Source: Alphaproteobacteria bacterium
Lineage (GTDB): Bacteria > Pseudomonadota > Alphaproteobacteria > Micropepsales > Micropepsaceae
NCBI GenBank assembly: GCA_003451645.1
Contig: DMER01000016.1
Span: 1 to 7,738, forward strand
Length of the DNA stretch: 7,738 nt
Direction: 5' to 3'
Shown here: positions 1-6,815 of the stretch, in pieces
Position numbering within the stretch: the stretch's first letter is position 1
Layout of the letters: every line of letters begins with the position of its first letter
Made by a program: the position numbers and the translations under genes
The notes under the pieces: model-generated
Seen by the model: only the letters and a program-made list of their open reading frames with translations
The model's database searches: none
What the model was told of the DNA's origin: nothing

Positions 1-1233
1 CTCCTCTCCGGCCTTGATCAGGTGCATGGCTTGGCATTCGGCCCCGATGGCAAAGTCTATGTTGGCGAGACCGGCAAAATCAGCCGCTTTGCGCCCGGGT
101 CAAGTCCAGTCTCATTAGAGCCCGTCGTGACGGACTTGCCGCGGGATGGTCTGCACCCGCTGACCACGATGATCTTCGACGCGCAAGGCGCCCTGATTGT
201 CAACATTGGTGCGCCAACGGATCGTTGTGAGCTCAAAGGACCCGGTCAGGACAAGCCGCAAGACCCTTGCCCATTTCTGGCGGGGACCAAACCGCGCGCA
301 GCCCTGTGGCGCCTAACGTTTGACAAGCCGGGCGGCAAGGTTGTCAAGACCGAGGTGCTGGCAACCGGCCTGCGCAACTCGATGGCACTGGCGGTTGACG
401 GTGCGAGTGGCACTGTCCTGCAGGCCGAGAACAGCGCGGACCTGCCTGGCGAGAACGAACCGCCTGAAGAGATCAACCTCATCAAACAGAACAAGAATTA
501 CGGCTGGCCGCATTGCGTGGGCGCTAATCAGCCGTTACTCGGCACGATCCCGGCATCGCGTTGCAAGGCGATGGAACCAGCGGCGGTCTTGCTGCCCGCC
601 CATGCGGCGCCGTTGGGCATGCTGATATACCGGGGCGATACCCTGCCAGGACTAAAAGGACGATTGGTTGTGGGCTATCACGGCTATCGCGACAATGGCC
701 ATCGCATCGTGAGCTTTGCACTCCCAGATGTCCTGAACGCAAAGCAGAATGCGCTGAGCATGCCGCTTGTCTCCGGATGGCAGCGGCAAAAGGGTCTGCG
801 CCCGCGCGGCGCGCCAGTGGGCTTGGCCGAAGCCGCAGATGGGACGTTGTGGTTTGTCGAGGACAAGAACCGGACGATCATGGCGATCCGCGCCGATGAG
901 ACACCCGGCGGCCGTTCCCTTGACATGCCATCGCCGTCAGACAAGCCATCGCAGGCACGGCCGATGCCCGACGGCTTCGACACACTGGCGCGCGATCTGT
1001 TGAGCCGCAAATGCGCGGCCTGCCATGTGGAGATGCGGGACAAGGATCCGGCGAAATCTTGGGGCCGCATTGTGGACGCAGGTTGGGCCGAACCTGGACC
1101 ATTGCGCCAAACGAAGTTGATCGCCAGCATGCTTGGCGATCAGGGGCACAAGCCTATGCCGCCGCCGTTGGGCCTGAAAGCGGACGCCGCAGCGAGGAAG
1201 CTCATCGAAGATTTTTTGGGCCGAAACCCATAA
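1..1233 (+). CDS. PQQ-type sugar dehydrogenase beta-propeller with C-terminal cytochrome c domain (5' end missing)
   Basis: This is the 3' part of a gene whose start lies outside the window: the frame is open from base 1, and the propeller motif at its left edge (LDQVHGLAFGPDGKVYVGE) is already mid-domain, so the in-frame GTG at 22 is not taken as the start. The propeller resembles soluble glucose/sorbosone dehydrogenases. A GLRN motif (Arg codon at 373) matches the substrate/PQQ-contacting Arg of that family, and INLI...NYGWPHC follows at about 472-519. The last ~90 residues form a small cytochrome c domain with the haem motif CAACH (1012-1026) and a probable axial Met in KPMPPP (ATG at 1156). 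The family oxidises sugars or polyols in the periplasm using PQQ and passes electrons to a cytochrome, here apparently built in. Extra Cys residues in the propeller may form disulfides. The actual substrate is unknown, and PQQ use is inferred from family resemblance. Confidence 0.85.
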   Translation, partial: LLSGLDQVHGLAFGPDGKVYVGETGKISRFAPGSSPVSLEPVVTDLPRDGLHPLTTMIFDAQGALIVNIGAPTDRCELKGPGQDKPQDPCPFLAGTKPRAALWRLTFDKPGGKVVKTEVLATGLRNSMALAVDGASGTVLQAENSADLPGENEPPEEINLIKQNKNYGWPHCVGANQPLLGTIPASRCKAMEPAAVLLPAHAAPLGMLIYRGDTLPGLKGRLVVGYHGYRDNGHRIVSFALPDVLNAKQNALSMPLVSGWQRQKGLRPRGAPVGLAEAADGTLWFVEDKNRTIMAIRADETPGGRSLDMPSPSDKPSQARPMPDGFDTLARDLLSRKCAACHVEMRDKDPAKSWGRIVDAGWAEPGPLRQTKLIASMLGDQGHKPMPPPLGLKADAAARKLIEDFLGRNP

Positions 1234-1253
1234 CGAGGCGCCGTTACACGCGC

Positions 1254-1283
1254 TTGACCTTGCCCTGACCGAAGGCCTTTAGT
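1254..1283 (+). promoter_or_regulatory. Candidate copper-responsive MerR/CueR-type promoter-operator
   Basis: A -35 hexamer TTGACC (1254-1259) overlaps an inverted repeat, CCTT (1258-1261) and AAGG (1272-1275). It is followed by a -10-like TTTAGT (1278-1283, four of six consensus bases) after an 18-base spacer. This closely resembles the known E. coli copA promoter, where TTGACCTT and GGAAGG sit in an over-long spacer bound by CueR. The differences are that the space between the arms is one base shorter here and the inner arm bases (G1262, G1271) do not pair. It lies directly upstream of a Cu(I)-ATPase, which supports the call. No regulator gene is present in the window. Confidence 0.55.
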
Positions 1284-1290
1284 CAGTGCC

Positions 1291-4137
1291 ATGACCATCG
1301 CGCCCGCAATCCCCGGACAATCGCCCCGCACCATCCGCCTTGCGGTTGACGGCATGACCTGCGGCGCCTGTGCCGCCCGCGTGAGCAAAGCCCTCGAAGC
1401 GGTCCCCGGCGTCGAAAGCGCGCAAGTAAGCCTGATGCTCAAGGAGGCCTCGGTCAATGGCGCGCGCCATATCAGATACCAAGACCTAGCGGCAGCGGTG
1501 GCGAGCGTGGGATACAAGGTGCGTCCGATTGCGGCGCCGGTCGCGGTGGAACCGCCAGGCATGCCGCTGACGCTCGTTATCCTCTGCGCAGTGCTGACCG
1601 CGCCGTTCGTGTTTCAGATGCTGTGCATGGGTCTGGGTTTCGAATGGGTGCTGCCGGGCACTGCGCAGTTCGCTCTGTCGGCGCCAGTCCTCTCAATCGG
1701 CGTGTGGCGTTTTTCCAAAGGCGCCTGGACAGCGGTTCGGCACTTCGCGGGCAACATGGACTTGCTGGTCCTCCTGGGCGCCGTATCGGCCTTTGGGCTG
1801 AGTGTGTGGCTGCTGGCGCGCAATGCCCATCCTCATGGCCTTTATTTCGAGGCGGCCAATGTCATCATCACGATGGTCCTGTTTGGGCAATGGCTCGAAA
1901 GCCGTGCGCGCGACCGCGCCAGTGCCGCGATGCGTGGCCTGATCGCTTTGATGCCGCAGCAAGCCATGCTCGTGCGGGGCGGCAGCGCCGCAAAGGTCGC
2001 AGCCGCGAGCCTCAAGCCTGGGGATGTGATCCTTCTTGGCGCGGGCGAGCGCTGCCCGGTCGACGGCACGGTGATCGGCGGCGAGAGCGAGCTCGATCAG
2101 GCGCTTCTCACTGGAGAAAGTGCTGGCGTGCGTGTGATGTCAGGTAGCGCGATCATGGCGGGCGCGTTGAACGGCATGGGGGCCTTGCGCATCAAGACAG
2201 AGCGCCTGGCTGGCGATTCCCGGTTGGCGCAAATGGTGGCGACCTTGAGCGCGGCGCAGCTGAGCCGGAGCCACACTGGCCGTTTGGTCGACCGCATCAG
2301 CCGCATCTTTGTGCCCGTTGTTTTGCTGCTTGCGGGGATCACCGCGGCCGGATGGCTCCTCGGTGGTGCGGCTCTGGCCGCAAGCTTGGAGCATGCCATC
2401 GCGGTCCTTGTAATTGCCTGCCCTTGTGCTTTGGGGCTTGCAGCGCCAGCGGCGATGGTTGCGGGTTCGGGCGCTGCGGCGCGCGCAGGCATCATGTTGC
2501 GGGATCATGCGGCGATTGAGGCGGCGGAGAAGATCACTCTGGTCGCCTTTGACAAGACGGGCACGCTGACCTTGGGCGCCCCGCGTGTGGTGGCGATCGA
2601 ACCTGAGGGCCAGACGAGTGAAGCCCTTCTGCTCACCTGGGCTGCAGCAGCCCAACAAGGCGCCACGCATCCGATCGCCAAGGCTCTGCTGGCCGCCGCG
2701 AGCGAGCGCGGGCTGGAACTCTCACCAACTGATAGTGTCACGCAATTGCCCGGACGTGGTGTCAAAGCACAGTGGCGCGGACGCGCGCTATGCGTTGGCA
2801 ATCTGGCCATGATGCTTGATGAGGGCGGCGATCCCGCGTGGCTGCCCTCTGAGAGGCCCGGCGCCGTGTTTGTGTCCGTCGATGGCCGTTATAAGGGTGC
2901 GATTACACTGGCCGATGCGCTTCGCCCGGAAGCCAAGGCTGTCCTGAGTGAACTCACCGCTGCGGGCAAGACCATCGCCCTACTGTCCGGAGACGCGCCG
3001 GAGGTCGTGGCGCGCGTCGCAGCCGAGCTCAGTATCGCAGAGGCGCATGGCCACATGACACCGCAGGACAAGGCGGCGTATATCCAACGCCGCCAAGCGG
3101 CAGGTGAGCATGCAGCCTTTGTGGGTGATGGCGTGAACGATGCGCCTGTTCTGGCACAAGCAACGCTTGGGATTGCGATGGCGGGCGCGGCCGACATTGC
3201 GGGCAGCGCCGCGGCCGTCACGATCATGAGGCCCGATCTGCGGCTGGTGCCGGCGGCCTTGGACATCGCAACGCGCACGCGGGCAAAAATCCGTCAGAAC
3301 CTGTTTTGGGCCTTTGTCTATAATGTGCTGGCGCTGCCGCTTGCGGCCTTCGGCTACCTCTCGCCCTCTATCGCAGGCGCGGCGATGGGCCTGTCGAGCG
3401 CCACGGTCGTCGGCAATGCGAGCAGGCTCACCTCCTGGCGGCCCGGCGCGCGGCGGGACTTCGCGTTGGGGAGCATTGCGCGGTGGTTCCTGATTTTGGG
3501 GGTGGCGGTGCCGTTCGTCTGGACGGCGCTCTACAGCGTCGTGCCCATCCCGGGCACCTTACTCATGGCGGGGCGTATGCTGGAGGGCGATGGCGCACGT
3601 GCGCAGTGGACCGCTTTGCAGGCCATCTCGCCCAACCTGATCCGGGCTGTGATTGCGGCGGAGGACAACTCCTTCTGCACGCATCAGGGCTTTGCTTGGG
3701 ATGAGATCGAAGCGGCGATGGAAAAGGCGCAAGCCTCCGGCGGCCCGATCCGCGGTGCCTCGACCATTACGCAGCAGACCGCCAAGAACGCCTTCCTGTG
3801 GCCAGCGCGGTCCTATGTGCGCAAAGGGCTGGAGGCTTACTTCACGGTTCTGATCGAGACGCTGTGGCCGAAGCGGCGGATCATGGAGGTCTATCTCAAC
3901 ATTGCCGAATGGGGCCCGGGGATCTTTGGCGCCGAGGCGGCGGCACAGTATTGGTTCAAAAAACCAGCCGCAGATCTGACGCTGCGCGAGGCGGCGGCGC
4001 TGGCGGCAATCTTGCCCAACCCGCGTGAGTACCGGGCCGCGAAACCTGGACCTTACGTGAGTGCGCGGACAGCCAAGATCAGCCGCATCGCGCCTGGCAT
4101 GGCAGTGTCGTGCGCTCTTGAGCGCCGCGCGCGATAA
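1291..4137 (+). CDS. copA-mtgA: Fusion protein: Cu(I)-exporting P1B-type ATPase joined to monofunctional peptidoglycan glycosyltransferase (CopA-MtgA)
   Basis: One open frame encodes two enzymes. Residues 1 to about 715 form a complete heavy-metal ATPase: one HMA domain with MTCGAC (Cys24, Cys27), eight expected membrane helices, TGES (274-277), the CPC metal site (377-379), the phosphorylated Asp421 in DKTGTLT, His460-Pro461, and GDGVNDAP (612-619). Tyr677-Asn678 and Met699/Ser703 in the last two helices are the Cu(I) signature. From about 726 to 948 follows MtgA: a membrane helix (about 730-752), Glu791 in the EDxxFxxHxG motif, RGASTITQQTAKN (821-833) and Glu866 in KRRIMEVYLN. GT51 enzymes polymerise lipid II on the periplasmic face. 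The ATPase pumps Cu(I) out of the cytoplasm. Usually these are separate proteins, and no stop or frameshift separates them here. No Shine-Dalgarno sequence precedes ATG 1291, consistent with a leaderless transcript. The GST gene follows after 3 bases. Domain calls are near certain; production as one polypeptide is inferred. Confidence 0.9.
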   Translation: MTIAPAIPGQSPRTIRLAVDGMTCGACAARVSKALEAVPGVESAQVSLMLKEASVNGARHIRYQDLAAAVASVGYKVRPIAAPVAVEPPGMPLTLVILCAVLTAPFVFQMLCMGLGFEWVLPGTAQFALSAPVLSIGVWRFSKGAWTAVRHFAGNMDLLVLLGAVSAFGLSVWLLARNAHPHGLYFEAANVIITMVLFGQWLESRARDRASAAMRGLIALMPQQAMLVRGGSAAKVAAASLKPGDVILLGAGERCPVDGTVIGGESELDQALLTGESAGVRVMSGSAIMAGALNGMGALRIKTERLAGDSRLAQMVATLSAAQLSRSHTGRLVDRISRIFVPVVLLLAGITAAGWLLGGAALAASLEHAIAVLVIACPCALGLAAPAAMVAGSGAAARAGIMLRDHAAIEAAEKITLVAFDKTGTLTLGAPRVVAIEPEGQTSEALLLTWAAAAQQGATHPIAKALLAAASERGLELSPTDSVTQLPGRGVKAQWRGRALCVGNLAMMLDEGGDPAWLPSERPGAVFVSVDGRYKGAITLADALRPEAKAVLSELTAAGKTIALLSGDAPEVVARVAAELSIAEAHGHMTPQDKAAYIQRRQAAGEHAAFVGDGVNDAPVLAQATLGIAMAGAADIAGSAAAVTIMRPDLRLVPAALDIATRTRAKIRQNLFWAFVYNVLALPLAAFGYLSPSIAGAAMGLSSATVVGNASRLTSWRPGARRDFALGSIARWFLILGVAVPFVWTALYSVVPIPGTLLMAGRMLEGDGARAQWTALQAISPNLIRAVIAAEDNSFCTHQGFAWDEIEAAMEKAQASGGPIRGASTITQQTAKNAFLWPARSYVRKGLEAYFTVLIETLWPKRRIMEVYLNIAEWGPGIFGAEAAAQYWFKKPAADLTLREAAALAAILPNPREYRAAKPGPYVSARTAKISRIAPGMAVSCALERRAR
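3466..4137 (+). other. mtgA: MtgA (GT51) module of the fusion, with a possible internal TTG start
   Basis: This marks the glycosyltransferase part of the fused frame. Translation from the in-frame TTG at 3466 would give 223 residues, close to the usual length of stand-alone MtgA (about 220-240), with a short basic cytoplasmic head, one membrane helix and the full GT51 domain. A weak purine-rich stretch GGCGGGA (3452-3458) lies 7 bases upstream. Between the last ATPase helix motif (Met699, codon 3385) and the MtgA helix there is no stop codon, only about 20 residues of linker including WRPGARR. The next in-frame ATG is after the membrane helix (about 3565), which would give a soluble, probably mislocalised product. 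A separate MtgA product is possible but not shown. Confidence 0.5.
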
Positions 4138-4140
4138 GCT

Positions 4141-4830
4141 ATGGTGCGCGCCATGAGGATCTTGCACCACGTAGCGATATCGCCCCATTGCCGGAAAATC
4201 CGCCTGCAGCTTGCGGAGAAGAAGCTGCCCTTTGGCCTTGAGATCGAGCGGCCGTGGGAGCGGCGTGAGCGCTTCCTGGCCATCAGCCCCTCGGGCGAGG
4301 TTCCGGTCTTGCGCGACGAGACCGGCGTTCTGTTGAGCGATACGACCGCGATCGCCGAATATCTGGAAGAGGTCTACCCGCAAGTCCCGCTGCTGCCCAA
4401 GGCGCCTGCCGCGCGGGCGGAAGCCAGGCGCCTCATCGCCTGGTTCGACCGGAAGTTCGACCAGGATGTGGGCGCCCGTTTGGCTCAGGAAAAAATCTAT
4501 AAGCGCTTTGGCTGGACGGCCGGGGCAGGCACCGCACCGGACATGGCGCAAATCCGCTTTGCGTTGGAGGCGGTCAAAGGGCATTTGGATTATGTGGGCC
4601 GCTTGGCCGATCAAAGGGGCTGGCTGGCGGGAGAACTGTCGCTGGCCGATCTGGCAGCCGCGGCGCATTTGTCCTGCGTCGACTACCTCGGCGATGTTCC
4701 GTGGGAGGAGTGTCCGCCCGCCAAAGAATGGTACGCGCGGATCAAGTCGCGGCCCTGCTTCCGGCCGCTGCTTGCGGACCATCTAGCGGGCATGACGCCG
4801 CCGCCGCATTACGCCAATCTCGACTTTTAG
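4141..4830 (+). CDS. Glutathione S-transferase family protein
   Basis: A 229-residue protein with the two-domain GST layout. The N-terminal thioredoxin-like fold has SPHC near the start (Ser14 to Cys17, numbered from ATG 4141), the cis-proline in GEVPVL (Pro55) and the glutathione-contacting SDTTAI (Asp67, Thr68). An all-helical C-terminal half follows, including WLAGELSLADLAAAAHL, the typical N-capping motif region. The first position of the SPHC motif is Ser rather than the Cys of beta-class or glutaredoxin-like proteins, so a conventional thiol-activating Ser role is plausible. It is likely cytoplasmic, and the substrate is unknown. ATG 4141 lies 3 bases after the preceding stop with no clear ribosome site, suggesting translational coupling. 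A second ATG at 4153 (MRILHH) fits the family's usual start slightly better, so the true start is one of these two. queG follows 12 bases downstream; GST and queG genes are often neighbours in alphaproteobacteria. Confidence 0.9.
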   Translation: MVRAMRILHHVAISPHCRKIRLQLAEKKLPFGLEIERPWERRERFLAISPSGEVPVLRDETGVLLSDTTAIAEYLEEVYPQVPLLPKAPAARAEARRLIAWFDRKFDQDVGARLAQEKIYKRFGWTAGAGTAPDMAQIRFALEAVKGHLDYVGRLADQRGWLAGELSLADLAAAAHLSCVDYLGDVPWEECPPAKEWYARIKSRPCFRPLLADHLAGMTPPPHYANLDF

Positions 4831-4831
4831 C

Positions 4832-4837
4832 AGGCGG
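4832..4837 (+). promoter_or_regulatory. Ribosome binding site for queG
   Basis: AGGCGG lies 5 bases before ATG 4843, inside the 12-base gap after the GST stop codon. It is a moderate match to the Shine-Dalgarno consensus and supports ATG 4843 as the queG start. Confidence 0.5.
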
Positions 4838-4842
4838 CGGCC

Positions 4843-5985
4843 ATGGACCTTCGCGAGGCATTCCGGGGCCGCGCAAGAGCCGAGGGCTTTGACCGGGTGG
4901 GCTTCACCGCAGCGCAAGGCGAGCCCATTTGGACAGACCGCCTGAATGACTTTCTGGACCTCGGCCATCACGGCGAGATGGCCTGGATGGCAACGCGCAA
5001 GGCCGAGCGCGCCGATCCGCAAACTCTGTGGCCGCAGGCCCGCACGGCAATAGTCCTGACACTGAACTACGGACCGGCGAGCGATCCGATGGAGGGCTTG
5101 ACGCGCAAGGGGCAAGGGCTGATCTCCTGCTATGCCCAGGGTGATGACTACCACGACATCATCAAACCCAAGCTGAAGCGCCTCGGGCATTGGCTCTATG
5201 AGCAATCGGGCGCGAACGTGAAGGTCTTTGTCGATACCGCGCCCGTTATGGAGAAACCGCTCGCGGAGCGGGCAGGGCTGGGCTGGCAAGGCAAGCACAC
5301 CAATCTGGTCAGCCGAGACCTTGGCTCTTGGACGTTTCTGGGTGTCATCCTGACCGAGCTTGCTTTGCCGTCTGATGCGCCGGAGACGGATCATTGCGGC
5401 TCTTGCCGCGCCTGCCTCGACATCTGTCCAACGCGAGCCTTCCCCAAGCCCTATCAGCTCGACGCGCGCCGCTGCATCTCGTATCTGACCATTGAGCATC
5501 ATGGGCCGATCCCGCGCAACCTGCGCACCGCGATGGGCAACCGCATCTATGGCTGCGATGACTGCCTGGCAGTCTGTCCATGGAACAAATTTGCCGAGCG
5601 CGCGCACGAAGCACGGCTTCATGCGCGGGCGGAGCAAATGGCGCCGCGCCTCGCCGATCTGGTGCAGCTCGAGGATCAGGACTTCCGGCAGGTCTTTGCC
5701 AGATCGCCCATCAAGCGGATCGGGCGCGACCGCTTTGTGCGCAATGTCCTGATCGCGACTGGCAATAGTGGCGATGCAGAGATGATACCGGCTGCGCTGG
5801 CCCGGCTGAGAGATCCTTCAGGCCTGGTGCGCGGGGCAGCCGTATGGGCGCTGTCACAGCTGATGGGGCCTCAAGACTTCGCAGCCTCGGCCGATGAACA
5901 CGAACCAGCAGAGGCCGATCCAGACGTGCAGGCCGAATGGGCTCAAGGCCGCAACGCGGGCGGCGGCACTGCAGGAGCGGCCTGA
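4843..5985 (+). CDS. queG: Epoxyqueuosine reductase QueG
   Basis: QueG catalyses the last step of queuosine biosynthesis, reducing epoxyqueuosine to queuosine in the wobble position of tRNAs for Asp, Asn, His and Tyr, with cobalamin and two [4Fe-4S] clusters. The 380-residue length is normal. FVDTAPVMEKPLAERAGLG carries the conserved Asp131 that is the likely proton donor. The clusters are clear: CGSCRACLDICP (Cys185, 188, 191, 195) and Cys211 with CDDCLAVCPW (Cys238, 241, 245). Downstream, residues about 290-345 (RDRFVRNVLIATGNSG, LRDPSGLVRGAAVWAL) are HEAT-like helices used for tRNA binding. The last ~35 residues are acidic, then Gly/Ala-rich. It probably shares a transcript with the GST gene. 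Its last 43 bases overlap the convergent TPR gene, so no terminator fits between them. No key residue is missing. Confidence 0.96.
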   Translation: MDLREAFRGRARAEGFDRVGFTAAQGEPIWTDRLNDFLDLGHHGEMAWMATRKAERADPQTLWPQARTAIVLTLNYGPASDPMEGLTRKGQGLISCYAQGDDYHDIIKPKLKRLGHWLYEQSGANVKVFVDTAPVMEKPLAERAGLGWQGKHTNLVSRDLGSWTFLGVILTELALPSDAPETDHCGSCRACLDICPTRAFPKPYQLDARRCISYLTIEHHGPIPRNLRTAMGNRIYGCDDCLAVCPWNKFAERAHEARLHARAEQMAPRLADLVQLEDQDFRQVFARSPIKRIGRDRFVRNVLIATGNSGDAEMIPAALARLRDPSGLVRGAAVWALSQLMGPQDFAASADEHEPAEADPDVQAEWAQGRNAGGGTAGAA

Positions 5986-6761
5986 GGCGCGGGTTTGGCG
6001 GGAAGCACGCGCGGCTGACGGGCAGGGGCAATGTCGAGCCTGGCGATCTCAGCCCGCGCGCTATCGGCGGCGGCAGAGGCGGGCGCTTTGATGAGCACAG
6101 CCAGAAAGGCCTCCCGCGCACCTGGCTTGTCCCCGCGCGCTGCCCGGATCAACCCAAGCTCAACAAGCGCGTCGGCCGAGTTGGCATCGAGCAGAAGCGC
6201 CTTGGTAATGTCGCCCTCGGCTCCTTTGATATTGCCTTGCGCCCGCCTGGCACTGGCGCGCAGGACCATGGCATCGATGGCAGATGGACTGGCGGCGAGG
6301 GCGGCACTGAGATCAGCCTCCGCCGAGGGCCAGCGCCCGGCCAGCGCCGAGGCGCGCGCCCGGTCGATCAAGGTCTCGCCATCATTGGGCACCATGGCGA
6401 GCGCGGCGTTGAAGGCCTCAATGGCCTGCAAGGGGCGGCCTGCGAGCAGCCAGGCATTGCCGGCTTGCGAGAGGATCTGCGCGCGGACCGCCTTGTCGCC
6501 AGCGCTCGGCACCCGCGCGACCGCCTCAAGCTTGGCCGCGCCGTCCTCGAACCGCTTGACGCCAATGAGTGAGAGCGCCGCGCAGTGCTCGGCCGCCGCT
6601 CCGCCGCCCTCCGCCGCCCACACCATGGCGTCCTCAAAGGCGTCCTCAGGCTTTTTCTCAGCCTTGGCGAGGCAGAGCGCATAGCGGTCAGGTGTGACGG
6701 CGGGGCCCGTTGCGCCCGCGCTCAAAGACAGCCAAAAAAGGATGGGGCCAAGACCGGTCAT
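5943..6761 (-). CDS. Secreted tetratricopeptide-repeat protein
   Basis: A 272-residue protein of unknown specific function. The N-terminus MTGLGPILFWLSLSAGATG is a short hydrophobic signal-like segment, so it is probably periplasmic or membrane-anchored. Residues about 26-85 hold a helical pair with Cys30 and Cys60, which could form a disulfide. Four TPR-like units follow at about 90-126, 127-160, 161-194 and 195-228, each with the A/G-x-A-x-x-x-x-G and A-x-x-x-x-x-x-A-L spacing. The tail from about 245 is Pro/Ala-rich and probably disordered. TPRs bind other proteins, so a scaffold role is likely. The frame stays open much further upstream, to 7685, but ATG 6761 is preferred: it is preceded by a good ribosome site, begins the signal segment, and the upstream part only mirrors the opposite-strand gene. 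The 3' end overlaps queG. Confidence 0.85.
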   Translation of the reverse strand: MTGLGPILFWLSLSAGATGPAVTPDRYALCLAKAEKKPEDAFEDAMVWAAEGGGAAAEHCAALSLIGVKRFEDGAAKLEAVARVPSAGDKAVRAQILSQAGNAWLLAGRPLQAIEAFNAALAMVPNDGETLIDRARASALAGRWPSAEADLSAALAASPSAIDAMVLRASARRAQGNIKGAEGDITKALLLDANSADALVELGLIRAARGDKPGAREAFLAVLIKAPASAAADSARAEIARLDIAPARQPRVLPAKPAPQAAPAVPPPALRP

Positions 6762-6815
6762 GCCCGCACCCTCATCGGCCTTTGCGGCAATTTCAAGAGG
6801 CAAGACGCGCTGCCC
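6762..6815. promoter_or_regulatory. 54-base divergent intergenic region between the TPR and SDR genes
   Basis: The two genes start back to back here, so promoters for both should lie in or near these 54 bases, possibly extending into the coding ends. No convincing -35/-10 pair is visible on either strand. The region contains the TPR ribosome site and a purine-rich AAGAGG (6795-6800), which may serve the SDR gene although it sits 15 bases before its ATG, longer than usual. Confidence 0.4.
6769..6774 (-). promoter_or_regulatory. Ribosome binding site deciding the TPR gene start
   Basis: Read on the minus strand, TGAGGG ends 7 bases before the ATG at 6761. This is the best Shine-Dalgarno match in the window. 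It fixes the start here rather than at the far-upstream in-frame ATG at 7685. Confidence 0.7.

Noticed and set aside
22..24. GTG at 22 as the start of the first gene
   Set aside because: The frame is open to base 1 and the residues before it (LLSGLDQ) fit the propeller motif, so the gene continues to the left of the window; a signal peptide would also be expected upstream.
684..1130. Minus-strand open frame opposite the dehydrogenase/cytochrome gene
   Set aside because: No domain or ribosome site; the plus strand here encodes the haem motif and is clearly the coding one.
1234..1253. Possible terminator after the dehydrogenase gene
   Set aside because: Only scattered GCGC segments, no stable stem and no T-run.
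3559..4782. 407-residue minus-strand open frame opposite MtgA and GST
   Set aside because: It mirrors two well-supported plus-strand genes, has no recognisable motif, and its Arg-rich composition is typical of an antisense shadow.
5937..6572. Plus-strand open frames opposite the TPR gene (211 and 217 residues)
   Set aside because: Low-complexity Gly/Arg or Ala/Ser composition without motifs; the TPR pattern on the minus strand explains the region.
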